From NCBI GenBank assembly GCA_020632955.1, contig JACKEO010000005.1, positions 1 through 64,000 of the forward strand: a DNA stretch of 64,000 nt, written 5' to 3'. The notes below the pieces were generated by a model that saw only the letters and a list, made by a program, of their open reading frames with translations, did not search any database and had not been told where the DNA came from. Every line of letters begins with the position of its first letter. Positions within the stretch are counted from its first letter, which is position 1. Origin of the DNA: Alphaproteobacteria bacterium (GTDB taxonomy: Bacteria; Myxococcota_A; UBA796; GCA-2862545). Of the stretch, positions 44,105 to 53,299 are shown in pieces. A program made the position numbers and the translations under genes.

Positions 44105-47100
44105 ATGCGTGTTCTGCCCTCCGCTTCCTCCCTCGCCTGCCTGTCGTGGCTGGTCCTCGCGGCCTGCGAGACCGCGCCCCAGCCCGACGACAAGTCCGGC
44201 AAGGACGACACCGATGCCGGCGACAGCGCCGACGCGTCCGGCATCCCCGCGCCCCAGCTCGCCTTCGAGCCGGCGGCCCCGGTCACGGCAGACGACATCG
44301 TGCTCGTCGTGGGCAACCAGGGAACCTACGACGTCTTCGTCGACTGGCGCTCCGACGGTCAGCAGCAGACGGCCTTCCGCAACGTGCTCACCATCCCCGC
44401 GGCCAACACCGCCAAGGGGCAGACCTGGCAGGCCACCGTCACCCTGCGTCGCGGCGACGCGGTGGGGCCGCCCGCCACGCTGTCGGTCGAGATCGGCAAC
44501 ACGGCCCCCACGGTCACCCTGACCATCCAGCCCGAAGCGCCCACCGCGTCGGACTCGCTGCGCCTGGAGGTCCTCCAGGACGATCCCGACGGCGACCCGC
44601 TCGAGCGCAGCGTGAGCTGGACGAAGAACGGGCGCGACTTCAACCCCGGCGCCACCCCGGAGGCCATCGCCGCCAGCTTCCTCGAGCGGGGCGACACCTG
44701 GGCGGTGGTGCTCGAGGTGCGCGACCCCGACGGCGCGGTCGCCGAGGCGCGCGACGAGGTGGTGGTGGGCAACAGCCCCCCGGTGGTCACCATCGCTGAT
44801 CTCTCCCCGCTCACGCCCGACACCACCGCCACGCTCACCGGGCGCGTGGTGCGCCAGGACCCCGACGGCGACGTGGGTCTCGTCGACACGATCGAGTGGT
44901 TCGTGCGCTCGAAGGGCACCACCACGTCGGTGCTGAAGGGCGACGCGCTGCAGCTCGACGCGCAGGCCTCGCGTGCGGGCGACGAGGTGTGGTTCACGGT
45001 GTCGGTGTCGGACGGGCTCCCGGGCGGCGTCAGTGCGCCGGTCGAGTCCAACCACGTGATCATCCGGAACACGGCGCCGCTGATCGAGACGGTGGCCGTC
45101 AGCCCCGAAGCCCCCACCGTGCGGGCCGCCATCTCCTGCGTCCCCTCGGGCTGGACCGACATCGACGGCGATCCCGAGGGCTACCGCTACAGCTGGACGA
45201 AGGATGGCGTGCTGATCCCCGGTGCCGACCAGGCGCAGCTCCCGCCGTCCGCCTTCGCCCGCGGCGACAGCATCGCCTGCACCGCCACCCCCTTCGACGG
45301 CACCTCCGCAGGCCAGCCGGTGGGCAGCGAGCCCGTCGAGGTGCGCAACGCGCTCCCCTACCTGAACAGCGTGGCGGTCTCGCCCGGCGCGCCTGGCGTG
45401 AAGACCGAGCTCGTCGCGGTGCTCGACCCGCCCGAGGGCATCGATCCCGACGGCGACACGGTGTCCTTCCGCTACCAGTGGCAGGCCTGGGGCGAGAACA
45501 TCGCCGGCGCCAGCGGGGCCACGCTGCCCGGGCCGCACAAGGCCAAGGATCGCATCCGGGTGGTGGTCACGCCCTACGACAGCTTCGGTGACGACGGCCT
45601 CGACGTGCCGTCGGGCCTGCTCGAGATCGGCAACGTGCGACCCGTCGTCACCGACGTGCAGATCGATCCCGCCTCGCCCACGGTGAACAGCATCCTCAAG
45701 GCCATCCCCGTGGCCAGCGACGCCGACGACCAGCCGCTCACCTTCCGCTACGTGTGGGAGGTGGATCGGGGCACGGGCACGCCGGTGGCCGTGCTGTCGG
45801 GCGAGGGGCGCGACCAGCTCACCCCCCTCGATCCCGACACCAACGAGCGCCGCTTCGTGGCGGGCGACCGCGTGCGCGCCAAGGTCACCCCCCACGACGG
45901 CTTCGAGCTGGGCAGCCAGCGCACGTCGGACTGGAAGACCATCGGCAACTCCCCGCCGCGCATCACGCGGGTCGATCTGACGCCGCTCGAGGCCTACGAG
46001 GACTCGCTGCTCGCGTGCACGCCCGTCGGCTGGACCGACGCCGACGGCGAGCCCGAGTCCTACCTGTTCGAGTGGTACCGGGTCACCCAGCTCACGGGCG
46101 TGCGCACGGCGATCGGCACGGGTGGGCCCACGCTCAACACCAGCTTCTTCCGCCGCGACGACGCGATCGAGTGCGACGTCACCCCGCGCAACGGCGTGAA
46201 CTTCGGCACCCGCCTCACCAGCAACCGGATCACCGTGCTGAACACGGCGCCCGTGCTGGAGTCGGTCGCGCTGTCCACGCTCTCCCCCGAGGCCGACGAC
46301 ACGCTGGAGTGCTTCCCGGGCCGTGCCACCGACAAGGACCTCGACGTGGTCACCTTCCTCTACCGGTGGGAGGTGAACGGCGAGGCGGTGGCGAACACGA
46401 AGGTGCTCGACCACGACCTGTACGGCGCGGGCGACAGCATCTACTGCGAGGTCACGCCCACCGACGGCTCCGACCTGGGCGCGCCGGTGCGCTCGCTCGA
46501 GGCGCTGGCCGCCAACGGCGCGCCCGTGATCCAGAGCGTGTCGCTCACGCCGCTGTCGCCGCGCACCGACGAGCCGATCCACGTCGACGTGTCGGTCACG
46601 GACGCCGACGGCACGGACGACCTCGTCTTCACGTACGAGTGGACGGTGTCGAGCCAGGTGGTGGCCGACACCGACGACACGCTCGACACCTCGTACACGA
46701 AGAAGGGCGACCTGGTGCGGGTGAAGGTGAAGGTGGAGGACCCCACGGGCGAGACGGCCGAGCTCACCTCGCTGCCCGTGCAGGTGCGCAACTCCATCCC
46801 CACGATCAGCTCCGCCGCCCTCGACCCCGGCGTGATCTACGAGGCCACGCAGGTGCGCTGCGTGCCGTCGGGGTGGAACGATCCCGACGGCGATCCTGAG
46901 GGCTACCGCTATGCCTGGCTGGTGGACGACTTCCTGCTGGGCCAGGCGTCCTCTGCCACGCTCGACGGCAACCGCTTCAGCCGCGGGTCGCGGGTGAAGT
47001 GCCGGGTGCGCCCCTACGACGGCGACGACTCCGTGGGCCCGGGCTCCCCCGTCGACAGCCCCGTGGTCACGGTGTGGAACACGCCGCCCACGCTCGAGGG

Positions 47101-50100
47101 CGTGAGCATCAGCCCCACCACCGCCACCGAGTCCACCACGCTGTTCGCCGAGGTGGGGTCGTCCGCCGACGACGACGGCGACACGGTGTCCTTCACCTAC
47201 CGGTGGTTCGTGGACGACGTGGAGGTGGCCACCACGCAGTCGATCACGGGCGCTAGGTTCGACAAGGGCCAGACCGTGAAGGTGGAGGCCACCCCGCGCG
47301 ACGACGCCGCCGCAGGCGCGCCGCGCACGTCCACGGGCGTGCTCGTGGGCAACTCGCCGCCCCAGGTGCTCTCCGTCACCCTGGGCCCGCCCAACGCCAC
47401 GGTCGAGACGCCCATCGTCGCCCAGGTCGACCTCGCCGACCTCGACCCCGCCGACGCCGGCAACCTCTCGGTGCACTACACCTGGATCGTCGACGGGCAG
47501 GACGCCGGCATCGACGCCGACACCCTCCCGGTGGGCGCCTTCACCGGCGACTCGGTGCTGCGCGTGGAGGTGCAGGCCTTCGATGGCACGGCCCTGAGCC
47601 CGGTCTTCGTGTCGGGGGTGCTCGACATCTCGAACTCGCCGCCGAGCATCACCGAGGTCATCGTCACGCCCACCGACGTGTACGAGACCACCACCCTCAT
47701 CTGCAGCGCGGGCGGCTACTCCGACCCCGACGGCGATCCGCCGCCCCAGAACGCCTTCCAGTACCGCTGGAAGGTGAACGGCACGACGCGGGCGGCCTCG
47801 GCCTCGATCTCGGGCACGGTGTTCAAGAAGGGTGACGAGATCGTCTGCGAGGTCACGCCCTACGACGGCTTCGCCTTCGGCACGCCGGTCACCTCCGCGC
47901 CCGTCACCGTGAAGAACAGCAAGCCCACGGCGCAGGCGGTGGCCCTGTCGCGCACCCAGCCCAAGGAGGCCGACATCATCGTGCCGGTGGTCACCGCGGC
48001 CTTCGACGCCGACGGCGACACGATCACCCGCACCTACGCCTGGTTCGTGGGGGGCTCGCAGGTGTCCACGGCCTCGTCGCTCACCGGGGCGGACTTCGAC
48101 AAGGGGCAGCAGATCTACCTGAAGGTCACGCTCACCGACACAGAGGGTGCCTTCAACACCTACACCACGTCCACGGTCACCGCCGTGAACACGGCGCCCA
48201 CGGTGGCCACGCTCGACCTCGACCCCACCGAGCCCTACACCTTCGACGACATCGAGGTGGTGGGCACGGTCTCCGATCCCGACCCCGCCGACGCCGCCAA
48301 CCTCACCCTCAGCTACGTCTGGCACGTCAACGACGCCCCCGTGGCCGCCGTCACCGGCACGGTGCTCACCTCCGACCACTTCGTGAAGGGCGACGAGATC
48401 TTCGTGCGCGCCACGGCCCACGACGGCGTGGTGGCGGGTGCGCCGCGCGAGTCTGCGCTCGTCATCGTGCAGAACTCCATCCCCACGCTCGACGACATCG
48501 TCCTCGAGGGTCCCACGGTCGACAAGCGCGCCTCGCCCTGGTGCCAGGTCGACGTCGTGGACGACGCCGACGGCGAGCAGGTCTTCGTGCTCTGGGAGTG
48601 GCGGGTCAACGGGGTCCTGAAGGCCGAGACCCAGTGGCTGCCCACCGACCTGTACGTGCGTACCGACGTGGTGCAGTGCTTCGCGACGCCCTTCGACGGC
48701 GACGACTTCGGCTCCCGCATCTCGTCGGAGCCGGTCACCGTGTCGAACGCGCCGCCCTCGATCGCCTCGGTGCTGGTCAACCCGCAGGAGCCGCAGGAGA
48801 TCAGCCTGCTCACGGCCCAGCTCTTCGGCGTCACCGACGTGGACGGCGACGCCGTGAGCACGTCGCTGGAGTGGTTCGTCAACGACGTCCAGGTGAGCAC
48901 CGCGGGCGCCATCGACGGCGTGCAGTTCTCGCGCGGCGACGTCGTGCGCGTCGAGGCCACGCCCTTCGATGGCTACATCGAGGGCCCGGCCACCTCGAGC
49001 GTGGGCGTGGAGGTGCTGAACACGCCGCCCGTCATGCCCCAGCTGCCGGTCATCTCCCCCAGCGTCGTGCGCACCGACACCCTGCTCACGGCGTCGGCCT
49101 CGGGCACCGACGCCGACGTGGGCGACGTCGTCACCTTCGTCTACGAGTGGAAGGTGAACGGCACCTCGGTGCAGTCCGGCTCCACCGCCACGCTCGCCCC
49201 CAGCTACTTCGTGAAGGGCGACACGGTGTCGGTCACGGCGCGCCCGTACGACGGCCAGGACTACGGCATCGCGCGCACCGCCACCATCGGGCCCATCCCG
49301 AACAGCCCCCCCGGGGCGCCCGCGGTCACCGCCTGGCCCGCCAAGCCCGTCCCCGGGCAGGACGACCTCTTCTGCCAGATCGCCACGCCCGCCGCCGACG
49401 CCGACAACGACGCGCTCACCTACAGCTTCGTGTGGAAGCGGGGGCAGGGCGAGTCCACGGCCACCGTGGTGGTCGATCCGCTCACGGTGAAGCTCCCCGC
49501 GGCGAACGTGGGCATCGGCGACACCTGGCTCTGCCTCGCACGCGCCCACGATGGCGAGGGCTACGGCCCCTGGTCGGAGGTGGCCTCCATCGGCGTGGGC
49601 GACGGCGGCCCGCGCAGCTGCAAGGGCCACTTCGACCTGGGAGGCACCACCAGCGGCGTCTACACCATCGACGTCGACGGCTACGCGGGTGCCACCGCGC
49701 CCTTCGACGTCTACTGCGACCAGACCACGCAGGACGGTGGGTGGACCCGCGTGATCCGCACCACCGGGTCGAACGTGGACTTCGGCCAGAAGACGTCGGG
49801 CCTCGTGAACTCCTATGCGGCGGTGAACGCCACCCAGGGCATCTACGAGTCCTTCGCGAAGGTCCGGATCTTCACCGAGGTGATGATCAAGCAGGTGAGC
49901 GGCCAGCAGGCGGGCAAGCACCGCGCCTTCGCGAACATCCAGAACCTCGACAAGTCGATGCTCGACCTGCTGAAGGGCTGCCGCGACGAGGCGGTGGACC
50001 TCACCACCTTCTCCTTCGAGTTCAACAGCGACGCGGCGAGCCACACCACCACGCTGCACGGGGCGGGCTACGCCGGCGACCTGATGATCTACCCGAACGC

Positions 50101-50422
50101 CACCACGGGCTCGCCTGCGCCGGTGAAGGCCTTCGCGATGTGCGGCGTGAACAAGGTCGACGAGAACGACACGCTGTACCACGACATCTCGTACATGGCG
50201 TTCATCTACGAGACCCTCGACCTGCCCGCCTGGGCGCGCGACACCTGGCGCGGCCAGACGCAGGCCGGCACCATCTGGTCCCTCGCGAACGGCGACTACG
50301 ACAACGCGGGCGATGCCCACATCGGCACCACCTCGATGCAGACCCTCGCCGGCTGGAAGGGCGAGGCGGGCATGCTTTCGGGCACCCAGCACCAGGGCAC
50401 CTACGAGATCTACGTGCGCTGA
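44105..50422 (+). CDS. Giant Ig-like repeat lipoprotein ending in a fibrinogen-like YCD domain
   Basis: The 2105-residue product begins with a lipobox (LSWLVLAAC) and an Asp-rich linker. It then has about 19 tandem Ig/PKD-like repeats of about 95 residues, each with the plan N-x-x-P-x-hydrophobic...V-x-x-x-P, DxDGD or DPDGD, Y-x-W, a KGD or RGD-type turn and a closing P-(Y/F)DG. The last about 250 residues start SGVYTIDVDGY and PFDVYCDQTTQDGGWTRVIR, the bacterial fibrinogen-like YCD block. The remainder of that domain is unlike animal fibrinogen, so only its N-terminal part is shared. It should be a long stalk with a terminal adhesive or glycan-binding head. A minus-strand frame of similar length is a shadow of codon bias. 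Confidence 0.9.
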   Translation: MRVLPSASSLACLSWLVLAACETAPQPDDKSGKDDTDAGDSADASGIPAPQLAFEPAAPVTADDIVLVVGNQGTYDVFVDWRSDGQQQTAFRNVLTIPAANTAKGQTWQATVTLRRGDAVGPPATLSVEIGNTAPTVTLTIQPEAPTASDSLRLEVLQDDPDGDPLERSVSWTKNGRDFNPGATPEAIAASFLERGDTWAVVLEVRDPDGAVAEARDEVVVGNSPPVVTIADLSPLTPDTTATLTGRVVRQDPDGDVGLVDTIEWFVRSKGTTTSVLKGDALQLDAQASRAGDEVWFTVSVSDGLPGGVSAPVESNHVIIRNTAPLIETVAVSPEAPTVRAAISCVPSGWTDIDGDPEGYRYSWTKDGVLIPGADQAQLPPSAFARGDSIACTATPFDGTSAGQPVGSEPVEVRNALPYLNSVAVSPGAPGVKTELVAVLDPPEGIDPDGDTVSFRYQWQAWGENIAGASGATLPGPHKAKDRIRVVVTPYDSFGDDGLDVPSGLLEIGNVRPVVTDVQIDPASPTVNSILKAIPVASDADDQPLTFRYVWEVDRGTGTPVAVLSGEGRDQLTPLDPDTNERRFVAGDRVRAKVTPHDGFELGSQRTSDWKTIGNSPPRITRVDLTPLEAYEDSLLACTPVGWTDADGEPESYLFEWYRVTQLTGVRTAIGTGGPTLNTSFFRRDDAIECDVTPRNGVNFGTRLTSNRITVLNTAPVLESVALSTLSPEADDTLECFPGRATDKDLDVVTFLYRWEVNGEAVANTKVLDHDLYGAGDSIYCEVTPTDGSDLGAPVRSLEALAANGAPVIQSVSLTPLSPRTDEPIHVDVSVTDADGTDDLVFTYEWTVSSQVVADTDDTLDTSYTKKGDLVRVKVKVEDPTGETAELTSLPVQVRNSIPTISSAALDPGVIYEATQVRCVPSGWNDPDGDPEGYRYAWLVDDFLLGQASSATLDGNRFSRGSRVKCRVRPYDGDDSVGPGSPVDSPVVTVWNTPPTLEGVSISPTTATESTTLFAEVGSSADDDGDTVSFTYRWFVDDVEVATTQSITGARFDKGQTVKVEATPRDDAAAGAPRTSTGVLVGNSPPQVLSVTLGPPNATVETPIVAQVDLADLDPADAGNLSVHYTWIVDGQDAGIDADTLPVGAFTGDSVLRVEVQAFDGTALSPVFVSGVLDISNSPPSITEVIVTPTDVYETTTLICSAGGYSDPDGDPPPQNAFQYRWKVNGTTRAASASISGTVFKKGDEIVCEVTPYDGFAFGTPVTSAPVTVKNSKPTAQAVALSRTQPKEADIIVPVVTAAFDADGDTITRTYAWFVGGSQVSTASSLTGADFDKGQQIYLKVTLTDTEGAFNTYTTSTVTAVNTAPTVATLDLDPTEPYTFDDIEVVGTVSDPDPADAANLTLSYVWHVNDAPVAAVTGTVLTSDHFVKGDEIFVRATAHDGVVAGAPRESALVIVQNSIPTLDDIVLEGPTVDKRASPWCQVDVVDDADGEQVFVLWEWRVNGVLKAETQWLPTDLYVRTDVVQCFATPFDGDDFGSRISSEPVTVSNAPPSIASVLVNPQEPQEISLLTAQLFGVTDVDGDAVSTSLEWFVNDVQVSTAGAIDGVQFSRGDVVRVEATPFDGYIEGPATSSVGVEVLNTPPVMPQLPVISPSVVRTDTLLTASASGTDADVGDVVTFVYEWKVNGTSVQSGSTATLAPSYFVKGDTVSVTARPYDGQDYGIARTATIGPIPNSPPGAPAVTAWPAKPVPGQDDLFCQIATPAADADNDALTYSFVWKRGQGESTATVVVDPLTVKLPAANVGIGDTWLCLARAHDGEGYGPWSEVASIGVGDGGPRSCKGHFDLGGTTSGVYTIDVDGYAGATAPFDVYCDQTTQDGGWTRVIRTTGSNVDFGQKTSGLVNSYAAVNATQGIYESFAKVRIFTEVMIKQVSGQQAGKHRAFANIQNLDKSMLDLLKGCRDEAVDLTTFSFEFNSDAASHTTTLHGAGYAGDLMIYPNATTGSPAPVKAFAMCGVNKVDENDTLYHDISYMAFIYETLDLPAWARDTWRGQTQAGTIWSLANGDYDNAGDAHIGTTSMQTLAGWKGEAGMLSGTQHQGTYEIYVR

Positions 50423-50443
50423 GGCGTGCTGGCCCGCGGGGCG

Positions 50444-51991
50444 TCAGGCCGTGTCCTCCCGCAGCCAGGCGCCGACGCGCTCGCCGATCATCAGCGTGGG
50501 CAGGTGGGTGTTGCTCGACGGCACCGTGGGCATCAGCGAGGCGTCGGCCACCACCAGGCCCTCCACGCCTCGCACCCGTCCGCGCCCGTCGGTGGCCGCG
50601 TCCGGATCGTCCTCGGCGCCCATGGGGACCGTGCCGCACGGGTGGTAGCCCGAGTCCGTCGACCGGCGGATCCAGGCATCGGTGCGGGCCCGGTCGCGCA
50701 GCACCCCCGGTGCGGGCCACACCTGGCGGGCCAGGCCGCGCATGGCGCGCGTCTGCGTGAGCTGGCCGGCGAGCTGCATGTTGTCGACGGCCAGGCGCCG
50801 GTCGGCGGGGTCCTCGAGCAGCAGCGAGGTGATCTCGGGGCGGGCGTCCGGGTCGGCTGAGGTCCACCGGATGTGCCCGGTGCCCCGAGGCTTGCCCACG
50901 TGGCCCATGATCGACACGAGGGGGACGACGGGCGTGCGGAAGGCCATGCCGGAGCCGGGCTGGAGCAGCATGTCGGGACCCCAGGGGGCCCCCGACCCGG
51001 GGTAGCGGAGCACGGTCTGCAGCACCGGATCGTCCGGACCGGCCACGCCCCAGCGGGGTGTGAGCATGATGGCGCTGCCGGGGTGATCGAGCAGGCGGGC
51101 GCCCACGGCGGGCAGGTCGCGCACCACGGGGATCGCGAGGCGGTCGAGGTCGGCCCGTGGGCCGATGCCCGACCTCAGCAGCACGCCGGGGGTGTGGATC
51201 GCGCCGGCGCAGAGCACCACCCGCCGCGCCTCCACCCGCACGAGCTGGCCCTGGTGGCGCACGGTGACGCCGGTGGCGCGACCGGCCGTGGTCTCCACGC
51301 GCACGACGTGGGTCTCGGCGGCGATGCGCAGGCCGGGACGCGCCCGTACCTCCGGCGTGAGCCAGGCCTCGGCGGCGCTGATGCGGCGCGTGCCGATGCG
51401 GTTGAAGGCATGGGGTCCCACACCGGCCGCGCCAGGCGCGTTGGTGTCGGGGGCGTCGGGGAAGCCCACCTCCCGGCAGGCCTCCACGAAGGCCGCCTGC
51501 CAGGTCACCCAGGAGGAGGGCGGCGGGCGCTGCAGGGGGAGGGGACCGGCGTCGCCGTGGAAGGGGGCATCGGGGAAGTCGAGGTCCCGCTCCAGCCGAC
51601 GGAAGGCCGGCAGGCAGGCCTCCCAGGTCCACTCCGGCAGGCCCCGTGCGGCCCACTCGTCGTAGTCCTCGGGCTGGCCCCGCAGGGCGATGCAGGTGTT
51701 CACCGCGGAGCTGCCGCCCACCACGCGGCCCCGGGGCAGGGGGAAGCGCACCTGCTGGGACGTGGGACGGTGGCGCAGCTTCCAGTCGTGGCGTCGCAGC
51801 GAGTTCCGGTAGCCGTGGGCGAGATCGCGCGGGAGCAGGGCGGGGTCGGGGTAGTCGGGCCCGGACTCCACGAGCAGCACCTCCTGGGCGGGGTCCTCGG
51901 TGAGGCGCGCCGCGATCACGGACCCCGCGGCGCCCGCGCCCACCACCACCGTGTCCACCCTGCGGGGAAGGCTCCGTCCTGCTCCACCCAC
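50444..51991 (-). CDS. GMC-family FAD-dependent oxidoreductase
   Basis: The 515-residue enzyme has the FAD dinucleotide loop VVVGAGAAGSVIAARL, GGSSAVNTCIALRG (GMC signature 1), LCAGAIHTPGVLLRSGIG (signature 2), HPCGTVPMG with the catalytic histidine, and SSNTHLPTLMIGER at the end. Members oxidise alcohols, sugars or choline; substrate unknown. GTG 51991 has GGAGG five bases upstream; an alternative GTG at 51949 directly before the FAD strand is possible. No signal peptide is seen. Confidence 0.95.
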   Translation of the reverse strand: MGGAGRSLPRRVDTVVVGAGAAGSVIAARLTEDPAQEVLLVESGPDYPDPALLPRDLAHGYRNSLRRHDWKLRHRPTSQQVRFPLPRGRVVGGSSAVNTCIALRGQPEDYDEWAARGLPEWTWEACLPAFRRLERDLDFPDAPFHGDAGPLPLQRPPPSSWVTWQAAFVEACREVGFPDAPDTNAPGAAGVGPHAFNRIGTRRISAAEAWLTPEVRARPGLRIAAETHVVRVETTAGRATGVTVRHQGQLVRVEARRVVLCAGAIHTPGVLLRSGIGPRADLDRLAIPVVRDLPAVGARLLDHPGSAIMLTPRWGVAGPDDPVLQTVLRYPGSGAPWGPDMLLQPGSGMAFRTPVVPLVSIMGHVGKPRGTGHIRWTSADPDARPEITSLLLEDPADRRLAVDNMQLAGQLTQTRAMRGLARQVWPAPGVLRDRARTDAWIRRSTDSGYHPCGTVPMGAEDDPDAATDGRGRVRGVEGLVVADASLMPTVPSSNTHLPTLMIGERVGAWLREDTA

Positions 51992-52089
51992 GCCATCCTC
52001 CGCGCCCGGGGTCCCCGGAGGGACGGGTAGCCGCCGAGGCGTCCGACGGCCCGGCGGGGGGCTGCCACCGTGCGTGGCGGGGCGTGCGA

Positions 52090-53229
52090 TCAGGGGACCT
52101 CGCAGCGATCCCGGAGCTGGAGGTCGTCGAAGCGGTGCTCGTTGTAGGCCCACCCGGTCGACCCGCTCACGCCGATCCACCCGCCGTCGAAGGTGAAGCC
52201 GGGGATGCGTCCCTCCAGCAGGACGTCGCCGTCGAAGAGCACGCGCACGCGGTCGCGGCGGAAGGTCACCACCACGTCGTGCCACTGGGGGACCGCCGTC
52301 TCCAGCACCACCCGCTCCCACAGCACGTGGTTGGAGGGATCGCCGTCGAGGGTGACGGCGACGTGGTTCTCCCGGGTGGTGCCGTCGGCGGGGACGGGGT
52401 CGGTGTTCGGGCTGTTGCTGTTGGCCCAGGTGTCGAACTCGAGGTGGAAGGCGTTGATGTGGTCGATGGTGCCGTTGCCGCAGCCGGACTCCACGCCGTA
52501 GCCGAGGCAGCCACCGTTCGAGACGCCGGCCAGGTAGGCCTCCAGGTCCGACAGCTCGGGGACGTCCACCACGCTCACGGCGTAGCCGTCGGCGCCGGTG
52601 TTCCCGAGCCCACCCGTGGCGATGCGGAAGCGGAGCTCGACGTTGCCCGGGTCCACCTTGCGTCGGGTGTACCAGATGCTGCCGCGGCTGCTGCCCTGGA
52701 AGCCCGTGATCTCCATCCAGCCGCGCGGGTCCCAGTGGGCGTTGTCGTAGGCCTTCCAGCCGTCGCCGACGGGGTTTGCGTCGAAGGTCTGGACCTCCGG
52801 CCACTGGCAGATGGTCACCTGCGCGGCGGCCTCGTCGTGGGAACCGTCGGGGTCGGCCACGGCGAAGGCGAGGTCGTGGCTGCCCACTGACAGCGCGGCG
52901 GTGGGGTAGTCGACGCGCCCGTCGGCATCGGGCAGCGGTGCGGCGAGCGGGCCGTCGATGGAGGAGGAGGCGGTGAGCGTGAGGTCGGCCAGCGGGTGGA
53001 CCTCGGTGGTCACCTGCAGCGGCACCTTCCCCTCGGGGTCTCCCACGGCGAAGAGCAGGTAGTCGTCGAGGAGCTCGAGCCCCACCTGGCCCGACGGCGG
53101 CGAGGTGTCGCCCACGGTGCGGGGTCCGGGACCGCGGTCGGTGTCGGCGGCCACGGTGTCGGTGTCGGTGTCCTTGGAGGCACCGACCGTGCACGCGCAC
53201 AGGGCGAGGGGGAGGAGGGGAACGCGCAT
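52090..53229 (-). CDS. Lipoprotein with L-type lectin-like domain
   Basis: The 379-residue product starts with a lipobox (LLPLALCAC) and an Asp/Thr-rich linker, then a small Ig-like unit. The C-terminal about 230 residues fit a concanavalin/L-type lectin-like fold: INAFHLEFDTWANSNSPNTDP (the metal-site region), ENHVAVTLDGDPSN and VPQWHDVVVTFRRDRVRVLF, with a final GGWIGVSGSTG. A carbohydrate-binding role is plausible. ATG 53229 is preceded by GAGAGAGG. Confidence 0.8.
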   Translation of the reverse strand: MRVPLLPLALCACTVGASKDTDTDTVAADTDRGPGPRTVGDTSPPSGQVGLELLDDYLLFAVGDPEGKVPLQVTTEVHPLADLTLTASSSIDGPLAAPLPDADGRVDYPTAALSVGSHDLAFAVADPDGSHDEAAAQVTICQWPEVQTFDANPVGDGWKAYDNAHWDPRGWMEITGFQGSSRGSIWYTRRKVDPGNVELRFRIATGGLGNTGADGYAVSVVDVPELSDLEAYLAGVSNGGCLGYGVESGCGNGTIDHINAFHLEFDTWANSNSPNTDPVPADGTTRENHVAVTLDGDPSNHVLWERVVLETAVPQWHDVVVTFRRDRVRVLFDGDVLLEGRIPGFTFDGGWIGVSGSTGWAYNEHRFDDLQLRDRCEVP

Positions 53230-53299
53230 CGGCCTCTCTCAGGCGCGCGACGATACCGCGTCGAGGCCGAGGGCGTCACCTCGTGGAGGGCGCGGGCCG

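Noticed and set aside
44063..50392. Minus-strand open frame of 2109 codons opposite the giant lipoprotein
   Set aside because: It mirrors the true gene: the GC-rich third positions keep the antisense frame open, its translation is low-complexity His/Arg/Gly/Val-rich, and it has no known domain.
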